The notes under the pieces are model-generated. The model saw only the letters and a program-made list of their open reading frames with translations, made no database searches and was not told the origin of the DNA. A stretch of 48,260 nt of DNA from a virus, in the IMG/VR virus record IMGVR_UViG_3300032770_000032, positions 1 to 48,260 of that record; one strand, given 5' to 3'. A program made the position numbers and the translations under genes. This document shows, piece after piece, positions 1 through 8,483 of this stretch (position 1 is the stretch's first letter; each line of letters begins with the position of its first letter).

Positions 1-1702
1 TCATTTTGTTTCCGATCACGAGCCCGGTGCCGACATTCGGGTGACGCTTGAGTCCGCCCTGCTCCAGCGCGAGCTTGATCGAGATTGCTTGGCCGAGATT
101 CTGAAGACCCGCGATCAGATTTGCGTCGCCGACGTTGGAGACAGCGAGATCGCCGCTCGCCGTGAGTTGAATATCAACGCCGTATGCCCGCTCCTGTTCA
201 CTCATGTTCTTCGTGATATTGTAGATTTTATTCTGGTTGATGCCCGTATCGACACCGGCCTTGTCCTGCGGGAGCAGGATGGCTTGACCAGGCATGAGAG
301 TGCCAGGAATCGGTGAGCCCGTAGTGTTGATGTACGGCGGCTTCAGATTGTTGAGCAGGATGATATCGCGGTACTTGTCCGGGTTCCCGAACTCCCGAGA
401 GGCGATGGTCTGAATGTTATCGTCCGCCAGGATGGTCACAGGGCGGACGGAGTTCGGAGTGCTGATCTGCACGTTCGAATTCGGATTCGAGTTGATGATC
501 GAGATGGTGCTCGCGTCGGCTTGGAACACGTTCTCATCGAAAAGCTGCGACTGAGAGTTGAGAAGTGCAATCGCCTGATTTGCCTGCTGGAAAGCGTTTA
601 GAACTGCGTATTGCTGATAGGTCGGAGTCGTACCGACCGGCGCAGAGAGAGTCGCCGTGCGCCCGGTCGCCGCATTGTATCCGCCCATGTTGATTCCAAA
701 CGCATCCGCCAGGTTGTTCGAAAACGTGGTGAGTTGAGTCTGGAGCGCCGACGTAAAGAGGCGTGTGATTCCATAGGGTCCAAGAAGCTGGTTTTCGCCG
801 CCCTTGATCGCGAGGAGTGCCGTGTTCAATTGCTGAAGAGGTTGGAGAATGGCCTGAGTCACTCCGCGCTCGACGCGAGTGATGATTCCGATTGCTCCCT
901 GCATGGTCTGAGTCGCAAGTTGGATGGAGCCCGTGACGGTGTCGAGCACGCTGTCGATGGTGCCAAACAGATTCTTACCGCCCGTAGTGTCCGCAACCGG
1001 AGCGCCATAAACACCGATGGCCTTCAGCACGATGTTGTAATCGTAGAGCAACGGACGCGAGGCCGACCGCTTCATCGAGAACTTTTGCGGCTCGACGTAG
1101 AGGAACTCCTTGTCCTTGTAATTCGAGAATACCATCCGTAGCTCGCCGTTTTGACGATCATCGAGTCGCTTCGCTTCCGAATACATGCGGAAGTAGGACC
1201 GCAACTCGTGGAACTCCTCAAAGCCAGAGTGACCGCTCGCGAGAATAGGATTGCCAGAATTGGCATTCGCGCCGCCCGTGGACCGGAGCGGTGAGATTCC
1301 GGTCGTACCGGAGATCACAATGTCTTTGAGAATAGTGCCGTGGTGTTCGACAAGGACGCCGCGCAGAGTGGGCGTCACTTCGATTGCGAAAATTTCATCC
1401 TGCGAGAGTTCTTGCGGATTGATCTGAAGCCTGAACTCCTGCCAATTGGCCGACTGGTCGGTCGCATTTGAGTTGGTCGCGACGACCGCTCCAGAGACAT
1501 TCACGCGCACGACCTTGAACGAATAGCCGCGAGATTGCTGCCAGGATTTGTCAGCGTAGTTCGGGTCGTTGGTGATATCGGTATTTTTGATGCCAGCACC
1601 GACGGTGGATGGATACTTCTTGGTATTCGAACCGCCGCCGAAGACGTTCGTCAGGTTGACGAGGTCATTGATTTGAGTGCTGATATCGCCGAAGACTCCC
1701 AT
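1..1702 (-). CDS. Tail/baseplate protein with LysM-like domain (C-terminus cut off)
   Basis: Open from an ATG with a GAGGAG ribosome site just upstream to the left edge of the window, giving 567 residues without a stop. Around residues 415-475 there is a LysM-like stretch (ILADDNIQTIASREFGNP, then a YRDIILLNN segment and a closing PGQAILLP), as in baseplate proteins such as T4 gp53 or PBSX XkdP that bind or sit against peptidoglycan. The N-terminal 400 residues are not recognised. It is the last gene visible in the tail operon, after spike and hub, which fits a baseplate wedge or tail-tube-end component. The exact role is inference; the LysM reading is moderately secure. Confidence 0.75.
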   Translation of the reverse strand, partial: MGVFGDISTQINDLVNLTNVFGGGSNTKKYPSTVGAGIKNTDITNDPNYADKSWQQSRGYSFKVVRVNVSGAVVATNSNATDQSANWQEFRLQINPQELSQDEIFAIEVTPTLRGVLVEHHGTILKDIVISGTTGISPLRSTGGANANSGNPILASGHSGFEEFHELRSYFRMYSEAKRLDDRQNGELRMVFSNYKDKEFLYVEPQKFSMKRSASRPLLYDYNIVLKAIGVYGAPVADTTGGKNLFGTIDSVLDTVTGSIQLATQTMQGAIGIITRVERGVTQAILQPLQQLNTALLAIKGGENQLLGPYGITRLFTSALQTQLTTFSNNLADAFGINMGGYNAATGRTATLSAPVGTTPTYQQYAVLNAFQQANQAIALLNSQSQLFDENVFQADASTISIINSNPNSNVQISTPNSVRPVTILADDNIQTIASREFGNPDKYRDIILLNNLKPPYINTTGSPIPGTLMPGQAILLPQDKAGVDTGINQNKIYNITKNMSEQERAYGVDIQLTASGDLAVSNVGDANLIAGLQNLGQAISIKLALEQGGLKRHPNVGTGLVIGNKM

Positions 1703-1719
1703 GCGCTCCTCATCGGAAT

Positions 1720-2334
1720 TTAGGTAACAATTCCAGACCCAGAACCAGACCCCGGTGACGGGCTTCCGGTTGGGCTTCCTACAATCGTCACCGTGTCAAT
1801 GGGCGAGTGCCCAAGCAATTCTGTCATTAGTCCAGTGGCGACGGCATTTGCGAGATCAGGGAACTTGGTTGATGCCCAAGAACCAGGCGCCGCCGCGATG
1901 ATCGAACTCTTCACCGCCGACGCGGTGACTCCCGAATAGGCAAGCACGGTGCCTACACCAGCGAATACCGGCGTGTGTGTTGAGGTTAGAATCGCCGTAC
2001 TCATTAAATGCGTATTGATCGCCGTCGCAACCTTCGTGCAGAAATTCATCCACTCAACGCCGGGTCCATCTCTCTGCTGAGATGCCCACGCGCCATTGCC
2101 GGTTGAATAAATCAGACTGGAAATATTTGACACGTTCATACCCTTGATGCCTGACCCTGAGCCGATACCCGTACCGGGAACGGTTCCGACGTCTGCCGTC
2201 GTGAAGGTCAGCGAACCCTTAAGAGCACCCACGACACCCATGCCAATAGCATTGCAGAAATTAGTAAGCTGAGTACCCGACCAACCAGCGGATAGTGTTG
2301 ATTGAATTGCAGAAGAAAGTGCAGCACCATCCAT
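1720..2334 (-). CDS. Hypothetical baseplate-associated protein
   Basis: 204 residues, not recognised. It is rich in Gly, Ser, Ala and Thr and shows three loosely similar helical modules (around residues 5-38, 90-112 and 140-175), each with a pattern like Ser-hydrophobic-x-x-Ala followed by Asn/Asp-Phe/Leu-x-x-Ala. The C-terminus is a low-complexity Gly-Ser-Pro tail. It lies 17 bases before the LysM-type baseplate gene and 3 bases after the spike gene, so a small baseplate component is the likely role by position only. Confidence 0.65.
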   Translation of the reverse strand: MDGAALSSAIQSTLSAGWSGTQLTNFCNAIGMGVVGALKGSLTFTTADVGTVPGTGIGSGSGIKGMNVSNISSLIYSTGNGAWASQQRDGPGVEWMNFCTKVATAINTHLMSTAILTSTHTPVFAGVGTVLAYSGVTASAVKSSIIAAAPGSWASTKFPDLANAVATGLMTELLGHSPIDTVTIVGSPTGSPSPGSGSGSGIVT

Positions 2335-2337
2335 CCT

Positions 2338-3207
2338 TTAACTCGTCGTGATTCCGCCGACCGGCTGTAGAGGAATGCCAGTGATCGGGTCGTTGTTTGC
2401 AGGGTTGTTCGTGACCAGTCCACCATTCAGAGAATCGCCAGCGGCCTTGAGAGAGATCGCTCCACCGGCTTCGACACTGAGAGCGCCAGAGGATTTCACG
2501 GTGCATGGGCCAGAGGACGTGACCGTCACTCCACCGCTTGTCATTACGACCGAGTTCCCATTCTTATCCGTGAGATTCGCGCCGGAGCTATCGAGAGTCA
2601 GCGAGTTACCGAGCGCTTTGAGGAGAGCCGACCCATCGGATGCGAGCTTGAGGAGAGTGCCGACCGCCGCCTGATTCGTGATGTTTCCGTTCACGTCTTT
2701 GAGACCGACAATGGTGAGTGTGAAGTTGCCGGATTTATCTACGAACCATTCGACGCCATTGTACTCCTCGCGATCAAAGAGCCCGTCAGACCGTTTCGGG
2801 TTTTTATACTTGGCGTGTTTCGGATGCGTGTCGCCGCCGACGATGAGAGGAATATCACCATTGCCCTCGATCATCATAACGTAAACCATTTCGCCGTCGA
2901 GATTCTCCGGGTACTGAGTGTCGTCGAGAGGGCCTGAGAACGATTTCTCGGTATGCTTTCGAACGCGCTCTTTGTAGTTGTAAATGCCGCCCGCGTCCCG
3001 CATGTCGATAGCGTTCGGGTAATTCTGTCCCTTCACGCGCACGACGTATTCCATCCGGTTTTTAGTGTTCGACTGAGGGTCGTCCGGGTAAACAGTTTTG
3101 ATCACCTGACCGCGATAGATTCCAAACATTTTTCGGTGAGGGTCGTATTGACCGCCCACCGGCATCTTTGAAGAAACTACGCTGCCATCGCCGTTGACTG
3201 AGCCCAT
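2338..3207 (-). CDS. Baseplate spike / assembly protein V (gp5-like OB-fold plus beta-helix)
   Basis: 289 residues. Residues 25-140 look like the OB-fold of gpV/gp5 spikes: the FGIYRGQVIKTVYPDDPQ segment leads into a beta-rich domain. Residues 190-270 are a run of short Gly/Ser/Thr/Asn-rich strands with repeated patterns such as TLDSSGANL, VTVTSSGP and VEAGGAISL, typical of the triple-stranded beta-helix at the tip of contractile tails. It pierces the outer membrane during contraction. It sits directly downstream of the hub gene (TAG then ATG) with a GGAG site. No lysozyme domain is present, unlike T4 gp5. Confidence 0.85.
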   Translation of the reverse strand: MGSVNGDGSVVSSKMPVGGQYDPHRKMFGIYRGQVIKTVYPDDPQSNTKNRMEYVVRVKGQNYPNAIDMRDAGGIYNYKERVRKHTEKSFSGPLDDTQYPENLDGEMVYVMMIEGNGDIPLIVGGDTHPKHAKYKNPKRSDGLFDREEYNGVEWFVDKSGNFTLTIVGLKDVNGNITNQAAVGTLLKLASDGSALLKALGNSLTLDSSGANLTDKNGNSVVMTSGGVTVTSSGPCTVKSSGALSVEAGGAISLKAAGDSLNGGLVTNNPANNDPITGIPLQPVGGITTS

Positions 3208-4914
3208 CTATTTTCTCTCCGTTCTGACCTTGTTGAGATAGGCGTTTGTGATCGTGGTGTCGGCGGCTCCGAAGTCTCCTGGTCCGATCTCATCAACAAA
3301 GATATTGGGGTCCTTGTTGTCCCCTTGAGAAAACTGTCCGTGTGTGACGGTGAACGTGGTTCGCCAGGCCGACGGGAATGTCCACTCGTGATCGTAGCCC
3401 TCGATGTAAAAGAGTTTCTTCCTGGAGCCTTGGAGAGATGGGTCGTTCAGCACCACGAGAGCCTTGCCGAGTTCGGCTTCGAGAACTCCGGTGCAGGTGA
3501 TCGTCCCGACGTCGTAGAGATGATTCGCGTAGTTCATGTCGTAGACCTGAATCATAAACGCTTTGAAAAGCGCGAAATCCGGCTCTGGCGCTTGAACGGC
3601 AGTGCCGTCGGCTGCCTGGGCATAGCAGAAGTCGAGAAGCTGATCGAATCGCTTCAGCCCATATCGCTGAATGGAGTCGCGCCGGAATGTGGGGTTCGCG
3701 ATAGCGGTCTCTTTGACGTTGGCGACTTTCGAGTAGGCATATTCGAACGATTGTTGCGTGCGAAGCCAAAACATATTCATGCGCGAGTGATCGTCTTTAC
3801 CGAGGTCCTCGTAGATGATTTCGGCGGGCGATATCTCCACAAAGCTCGTCGTACCGAGGTCCTGCAAGGTTTGATAGTGACCTTTGAGCGATGGACGAGC
3901 CGCCGAATCCTCTGAGCCGAACTGCGAGCCGGATGGGTTCTTGTTCAGGAAGAACGGCGTGTTTAGAGGGCGCGGACGGAGCACGAGAGTTGGCTTTGCA
4001 TTTCCGTCCTGATCTCTGATCTCATCGACAAACACTTCATTCACGAGTTCATTACACGACCGCTGAACCATCTGCCACACGGAGCCCGAAGACTCCGGCG
4101 AGAGCATGTTGCGAGCCTTGAATCCTGGGAGACCCGGCGTGATCACACGCTTGAGAATGTCGTAGTAGGACGGTTTGGATGAACCGAGCGCGAAGCTATC
4201 GACGCCGAATAGATTGGCGACCTCAGAGGGAATCCGCCATTGTCCGAGGGACTGAGTCTTCTGCGAGTTGAGTTGGGTGCCAGGACCGAGAAAAATATCG
4301 AGAACCTGTTTGACCATCGTCGAAGGATTGCCCGTGATCTCAAGACCTGCCGTCCTCAGAGCCACGTCGAGCGTGGATTCCTGAGTCACATATGGGTCAA
4401 ACCAGATATCGGTCTCCTCAAGTGCTTTCGCGCTGGAGCGACCCGACACCACGAACGACAGAGTGACCTTATCAGAGTTCTCATCCTTTTGGAGAGTCCG
4501 CGAGACCCGGTCGATATTGCCGAGCATGATCAGGTTTTGCGTGTCGGTTTCGTTTGATTTCTTCTGGCGATATTTGTCGAAAATGTAGATCGCAACCCAG
4601 TCGCCAGGCGAGAGTACGGTCTTCCAGTTCTGTGTGGGCTTCAGGTGAAGCTCGAATGTGCCGGACGCTTGCGAGAGACTCTTTGACACTTTCATCGAAG
4701 CGACTTCGTCCTCGATCACGCCGGTTTGACATTGGAACACCGTCGAGTCAGGGAACACGGTATTGGTCACATTCGTCGGTACGCCGAAATTCTGTTTGAC
4801 GTAGTGAAAGTATTTGACCGAAACAAACGACGTCCGCGAGCCGAGCACACGACGCTGCGCTGGGAACGAAGTGAACGGTGTCTTCCTATTGTTTAAGACG
4901 TCTTCAGTGGACAC
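3208..4914 (-). CDS. Baseplate hub protein (gp27/gpD-like)
   Basis: 568 residues, starting at GTG with an AGGGAG site; the start overlaps the end of the tape-measure gene by 11 bases. Residues 60-170 are beta-rich with a SLSQASGTFELHLKP and WKTVLSPGDWVAIYIFD pattern, characteristic of the hub proteins that form the platform between tail tube and spike. A C-terminal segment (LFYIEGYDHEWTFPSAWRT) also resembles gpD-type hubs. Position between tape measure and spike is the usual one. Family assignment is by pattern and synteny. Confidence 0.8.
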   Translation of the reverse strand: MSTEDVLNNRKTPFTSFPAQRRVLGSRTSFVSVKYFHYVKQNFGVPTNVTNTVFPDSTVFQCQTGVIEDEVASMKVSKSLSQASGTFELHLKPTQNWKTVLSPGDWVAIYIFDKYRQKKSNETDTQNLIMLGNIDRVSRTLQKDENSDKVTLSFVVSGRSSAKALEETDIWFDPYVTQESTLDVALRTAGLEITGNPSTMVKQVLDIFLGPGTQLNSQKTQSLGQWRIPSEVANLFGVDSFALGSSKPSYYDILKRVITPGLPGFKARNMLSPESSGSVWQMVQRSCNELVNEVFVDEIRDQDGNAKPTLVLRPRPLNTPFFLNKNPSGSQFGSEDSAARPSLKGHYQTLQDLGTTSFVEISPAEIIYEDLGKDDHSRMNMFWLRTQQSFEYAYSKVANVKETAIANPTFRRDSIQRYGLKRFDQLLDFCYAQAADGTAVQAPEPDFALFKAFMIQVYDMNYANHLYDVGTITCTGVLEAELGKALVVLNDPSLQGSRKKLFYIEGYDHEWTFPSAWRTTFTVTHGQFSQGDNKDPNIFVDEIGPGDFGAADTTITNAYLNKVRTERK

Positions 4915-7078
4915 CGACTCCCTTTCCTACGCGGCCTGGGCGACCGCCACGCGAAGTGGTTGAGATAACCTGAGTGAGTTGCCTGATCGCCATTGTGTTC
5001 TCTGACGTGGCCTCGGTATTGTCGTCGGAGCTATCGGAGAGTCCCGCGACACCGCCCGTATTGGCATCGAGATTCGGATTTTTCGCAATCTTCTCTCGTG
5101 CTTTCGCTATCGCCTGATCGCCGGTCAGATTCGCCATCATTTTGTCTTCGCCGGTTCCGTACATGCTGTTGAACTCATCGTCGCTCGTCGAACCGGGCAT
5201 CCACGACGGCAGCATATTTGAGAGTCGAGCAATTCCGCGCTCGGCCATGTTTGACTTCTGACCATAGCGATTTGTTTGCGTCGTGTATTTATCGAGGAGC
5301 GGATTGGCAATGTACTTACCCGCGCCATAGCCAGCGAGACCCGCAGCGCCAACGGCAGCGCCGCCGAGTAGCATTCCACCAACGCCCATTCCACCTGCGG
5401 CAGCGGCACCGCCTTCGACAGCGGCAGCACCTTCCGCACCGGCAGCGCCCTCAGCCGCTTCACCGGCACCGACACCGAACTTCTTGAGAATGGATTTGAT
5501 CGTGTAGGCTCCGACCGCTGCGGTTCCAAGTCCGATGGCCGCGCCGCCAATATCAGCCGCATGGCCGCCAGAGAGTTTGTTGATCGCATCGACGATATCT
5601 TTGCCGATGCTGAAGACGGCATCCGAGAGGTCCTCAACGCCTTGCTCGATAGATTGTTGAACCGTCGAATCGAGATCGAGAACTCTGCCGTCGATGGAGT
5701 CCATCGTCGTTTGCAGCTTGTCCTCTGGGCTCATCGTGGCTTTTTGAAAGTCCTTCTCAGAGAGACCGGCTTTCGCGAGATTGCCGCCCGATTTGATCGC
5801 CTTCGCAGCGATCTCCATACCGCCCTCACCCTTGAGACCAAGGCGCTGCATCACTTCATAAAGCTGGTTGTCCGGGCTCATGCCCTTTGTGGCACCCACG
5901 GCGTTCTTGACGAGGTTCGAGAGCACCCCGCCAGGTCCACCCCTGAAAGCTCGCATCGTGCCCTTGGCGCCGATACCAGAGAGCATCTGCATGGTCTCAG
6001 GTCGCAGGGTCGCAAAGAGGCCCATCGTGCGCCGCTGTTCGATTGCTGCGGGTCCTACGCCGCCGCCTGCGGCGCCCTGGATGGCTCGTGCGGCTTGCGC
6101 TTGCTGGAAGCGGTCGCCCTTCTGGAAAGCGTCATTCAGGCCCTTGATCTGGTCGAATGCTTTGGACGGGTCAGATTTGAAGAATGGCAGAGTCGAGAGG
6201 GCCGCCGCAAAGCCATTCAGCGACTCCGAGTCCACGGTGATTCCGTTATGGCTCATCTCCTCAAGGGCCGCCGAGGACTCCTGTAGGAACTCCCCGATAC
6301 GCGAACCTTCGAGTTTTGCCGCAACCGCAGCGCCAATAGTTTGACTGAGGTACTTTGTCTCCGTGCCAGAGCCGAGATTTTTTCTCGCGACCGTCATTGC
6401 ATTGGCGGTCTCACCACCCTGAATGCCGTAAGCTCTCTGCACCTTCTCAGAGACGTCGGTCAGATTGCCAAGGTCCGCCGCTGAGAGATTGCGACCGACG
6501 GCTCGCTGAGTTTCGAGCATTCGTGCGCGGCGTTCTTCCGGTGTGAATCCGAGTCTTGATCGCTCGGTCGCCGTCGTCGATGAACCGCCGAGTTCGCGGA
6601 TACCGATGCGCTCCTTTGCCATCTGCACGCGCTTCGTGTAGATCGCCATAGCGCCGATTGCGAGACCGAGGCTCTTTGCCATCGTGGAGATAGAGCCAAG
6701 GACTCCACCACCGCCCGCGCCTTCAGACTCCTCAGCCTTCGCACCGAGGCCGATTTTCGCGACCTCTTGTTTTTGTTTTTTCAGTTCTTTGACCGCGCCG
6801 GTTAGCTTCTCAACGCCAGCGATGGACTCTTCGAGGCGCTTGGGGTCCATGATCGAACCCTTGCCGACCTGCTCAAGACGCTTGTTGAGACCGTTGAGTT
6901 TCGTCTCGGCTTGCTTGATCTGCCGGTCCAACTGCTCGCCGAAAAGCTTTTTGAAACCCTCAGCGGCTTGCGGGGTGAGCTTGATCTTTGTGAGACCCTC
7001 GACAGTTTTCTTCGCCTGATCGACGGCCTTTTTCAGTGAACCGATATCCGCCGATATGGAAATCTTGGCCTGTTTCAT
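4904..7078 (-). CDS. Tail tape measure protein
   Basis: 724 residues. The N-terminal 100 residues are a Lys-rich coiled coil; the middle is Ala/Gly-rich and helical; residues about 500-600 hold hydrophobic Gly/Ala segments (around GGAAIGLGTAAVGAYTI and GGMLLGGAAVGAAGLAGYG) that could insert in membrane. This is the usual make-up of tape-measure proteins, which set tail length and later reach the inner membrane. Its ATG overlaps the stop of the chaperone ORF (ATGA). With about 0.15 nm per helical residue it predicts a tail near 100 nm, an inference. Confidence 0.87.
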   Translation of the reverse strand: MKQAKISISADIGSLKKAVDQAKKTVEGLTKIKLTPQAAEGFKKLFGEQLDRQIKQAETKLNGLNKRLEQVGKGSIMDPKRLEESIAGVEKLTGAVKELKKQKQEVAKIGLGAKAEESEGAGGGGVLGSISTMAKSLGLAIGAMAIYTKRVQMAKERIGIRELGGSSTTATERSRLGFTPEERRARMLETQRAVGRNLSAADLGNLTDVSEKVQRAYGIQGGETANAMTVARKNLGSGTETKYLSQTIGAAVAAKLEGSRIGEFLQESSAALEEMSHNGITVDSESLNGFAAALSTLPFFKSDPSKAFDQIKGLNDAFQKGDRFQQAQAARAIQGAAGGGVGPAAIEQRRTMGLFATLRPETMQMLSGIGAKGTMRAFRGGPGGVLSNLVKNAVGATKGMSPDNQLYEVMQRLGLKGEGGMEIAAKAIKSGGNLAKAGLSEKDFQKATMSPEDKLQTTMDSIDGRVLDLDSTVQQSIEQGVEDLSDAVFSIGKDIVDAINKLSGGHAADIGGAAIGLGTAAVGAYTIKSILKKFGVGAGEAAEGAAGAEGAAAVEGGAAAAGGMGVGGMLLGGAAVGAAGLAGYGAGKYIANPLLDKYTTQTNRYGQKSNMAERGIARLSNMLPSWMPGSTSDDEFNSMYGTGEDKMMANLTGDQAIAKAREKIAKNPNLDANTGGVAGLSDSSDDNTEATSENTMAIRQLTQVISTTSRGGRPGRVGKGVGVH

Positions 7079-7611
7079 CCGCCTCCCAGCGTGGCGAAGT
7101 CCTCTTCGAACTCATCGCCGCCTTTGACCGACCTTTTCTCTCCACCCAGGTCTCGCTCGAATTTTGAGTTCGGAAGGTTCCGGCCCAGGTTTTCGAGGAT
7201 GCGCTTCTCTTCCTCTGCGCTGATCTCTCCTTTATCGGTTTGAAACCGTTTTAGAATGTCTTTTTGTTTCTCAGCATACCGACGTTTCATCCTGGCCTCG
7301 TGCTCGGCTGGCATTGTGCCGTCCCACTCAGGCGCCGACCTGGACATGAACTTGCCGATCTCCTGCGGATTGTGCTCGTAGTAGTCCTCGTACATCTGGA
7401 CCAGAAGCTCTTCGAGAGTGTGGTCCTCGTAGGCTTTCGGAGCCGATTTATACTTCCGCTCCCACCAACGCTCTAACGACCGCTCGCCATCCGAGAGATT
7501 CGAGATGGCGATTAGGTGGAGATTGTCATTGTTGAAATTTGCGAGATCGTTACGGAGCAGGTACGGCAGCGTCTTTAGTCTCATTGCCCGCCTCGACTTC
7601 TTCGGGGACAC
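7075..7611 (-). CDS. Tail assembly chaperone, second reading frame
   Basis: 178 residues from a GTG at 7611; an ATG at 7584 with a GAGG site 6 bases upstream is an alternative. It lies between the first chaperone ORF and the tape measure, the classical place of the lambda T / P2 E' extension. It contains RSLERWWERKYK and a long charged helical tail. The frame is open upstream to about 7668 and overlaps the first ORF by about 118 bases, so it may be made as a frameshift fusion of about 296 residues. The frame relation is +1 (or -2), not the common -1. Confidence 0.75.
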   Translation of the reverse strand: MSPKKSRRAMRLKTLPYLLRNDLANFNNDNLHLIAISNLSDGERSLERWWERKYKSAPKAYEDHTLEELLVQMYEDYYEHNPQEIGKFMSRSAPEWDGTMPAEHEARMKRRYAEKQKDILKRFQTDKGEISAEEEKRILENLGRNLPNSKFERDLGGEKRSVKGGDEFEEDFATLGGG

Positions 7612-7969
7612 CGCCCATGAGCTTGTTCCGCCACTTCGCTTCGAACTCCATGCACTTGTTGTAGATCGTCACCACAACATTCGCATCGTAGAGATCGGAG
7701 CCGTAGTCGGACTCCTTCCACCAATCCGGGTAATCCTTCAGGGTGAATCGCAGAGTTGCCAGAGCCTCGTTGAGCGCCTTCGCGTCTTCATCGAGGTTGA
7801 TCAAATCCATATTTAGCCGGGTTTTCAGAGCCTCAATCGCGGCTCTCTCACGAAGCGTAGGACGGCGAAACATGAAATGGCCGACCCACACGATCTGCGA
7901 TTCTTCGCCTTTGATCTGAATGTCAAAGGTGTGCTCCATGCTGGGGAGCGAATACTTTTTTTGCTTCAT
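7550..7969 (-). CDS. Tail assembly chaperone, first reading frame
   Basis: 139 residues with a GAGG ribosome site. The layout (a small protein after the tube gene and before the tape measure, overlapped by a second ORF) is that of the gpG or P2 gpE chaperones that coat the tape measure during tail assembly. The sequence has MFRRPTLRERAAIEALKT and KDYPDWWKES segments, typical of this class. The end of the frame contains GTC CCC GAA, where slippage of the CCC tRNA by +1 would move ribosomes into the second ORF. Confidence 0.78.
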   Translation of the reverse strand: MKQKKYSLPSMEHTFDIQIKGEESQIVWVGHFMFRRPTLRERAAIEALKTRLNMDLINLDEDAKALNEALATLRFTLKDYPDWWKESDYGSDLYDANVVVTIYNKCMEFEAKWRNKLMGGVPEEVEAGNETKDAAVPAP

Positions 7970-8003
7970 ACCATCCTCGTCAATCTAACTGGTTTTATAA
8001 CTA

Positions 8004-8023
8004 GACCCCGGTTGGCCGGGGTC
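8004..8023 (-). terminator. Hairpin between tail tube and chaperone genes
   Basis: A perfect 8-bp GC-rich stem (GACCCCGG / CCGGGGTC) with a 4-base loop in the 73-base gap after the tube gene. On the minus strand the following bases (TAGTTATAAAACC) are AT-rich but lack a clean U-run, so this may be a weak terminator or an mRNA-stabilising attenuator. It would let tube and sheath be made in excess over chaperone and tape measure. Confidence 0.55.
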
Positions 8024-8028
8024 CATTT

Positions 8029-8043
8029 ATGTGATCATCACAT
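8029..8043. repeat. 15-bp palindrome, copy A
   Basis: ATGTGATCATCACAT is a perfect inverted repeat with a 1-base centre, touching the stop codon of the tube gene. Together with two flanking bases (8027-8043) it is identical over 17 bases to a site at 29958-29974. It may be a regulator or nuclease site; function unknown. Confidence 0.5.
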
Positions 8044-8456
8044 TAAAAGCCGGATTCGTCGGTGGACTTGATTCCTTTGAAGGACCAAGTCTCGGTCATT
8101 ACTCCCCGAGCATCGACAGAGGTTTGCCGACTTTCGAGTTTCACACCCTCCATGAGCAGAATCACCGCGTTGGTCGCCTGGTCGATCACTTCCGCCGTCA
8201 ACACGCCCTGCGTGAGCAGGTTCGCGAGAGAGGACATGATGCCCAGTTGTTTCACGCTTTGGTTCGCCACTCGGAAGGTCTGACATGAGAGGTCCACGCG
8301 ATACCCGGTCTCGGCGTATTCGAGGACTTGAATCATGTCGAGGACGTTCACTTCCTCAAGCTGGACGTTTTCGTTGTAGCTGACGTTTGAGGCGTAGGCG
8401 ATTTGATTTCCAGCTATCCGAAAAATCGCCTTCGCACCTGTCATTACTATTGACAT
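8043..8456 (-). CDS. Tail tube protein
   Basis: 137 residues with a GGGGG ribosome site 5 bases before ATG. It follows the sheath gene directly, as tube genes do in contractile phages, and has the expected size. The sequence is a beta-rich fold beginning GAKAIFRIAGNQIAYASNVSY, followed by LEEVNVLDMIQVLEYAETGY, a pattern shared with T4 gp19-like and XkdM-like tubes. It would polymerise into the inner tube through which DNA passes. Confidence 0.85.
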   Translation of the reverse strand: MSIVMTGAKAIFRIAGNQIAYASNVSYNENVQLEEVNVLDMIQVLEYAETGYRVDLSCQTFRVANQSVKQLGIMSSLANLLTQGVLTAEVIDQATNAVILLMEGVKLESRQTSVDARGVMTETWSFKGIKSTDESGF

Positions 8457-8483
8457 TGAAACCCCCTAATTCCTTTCCTCGCG

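Noticed and set aside
8029-8043. Palindrome TGTGAT...ATCACA considered as a CRP binding site
   Set aside because: CRP half-sites TGTGA and TCACA need 6 bases between them; here there are 3, and there is no promoter nearby.
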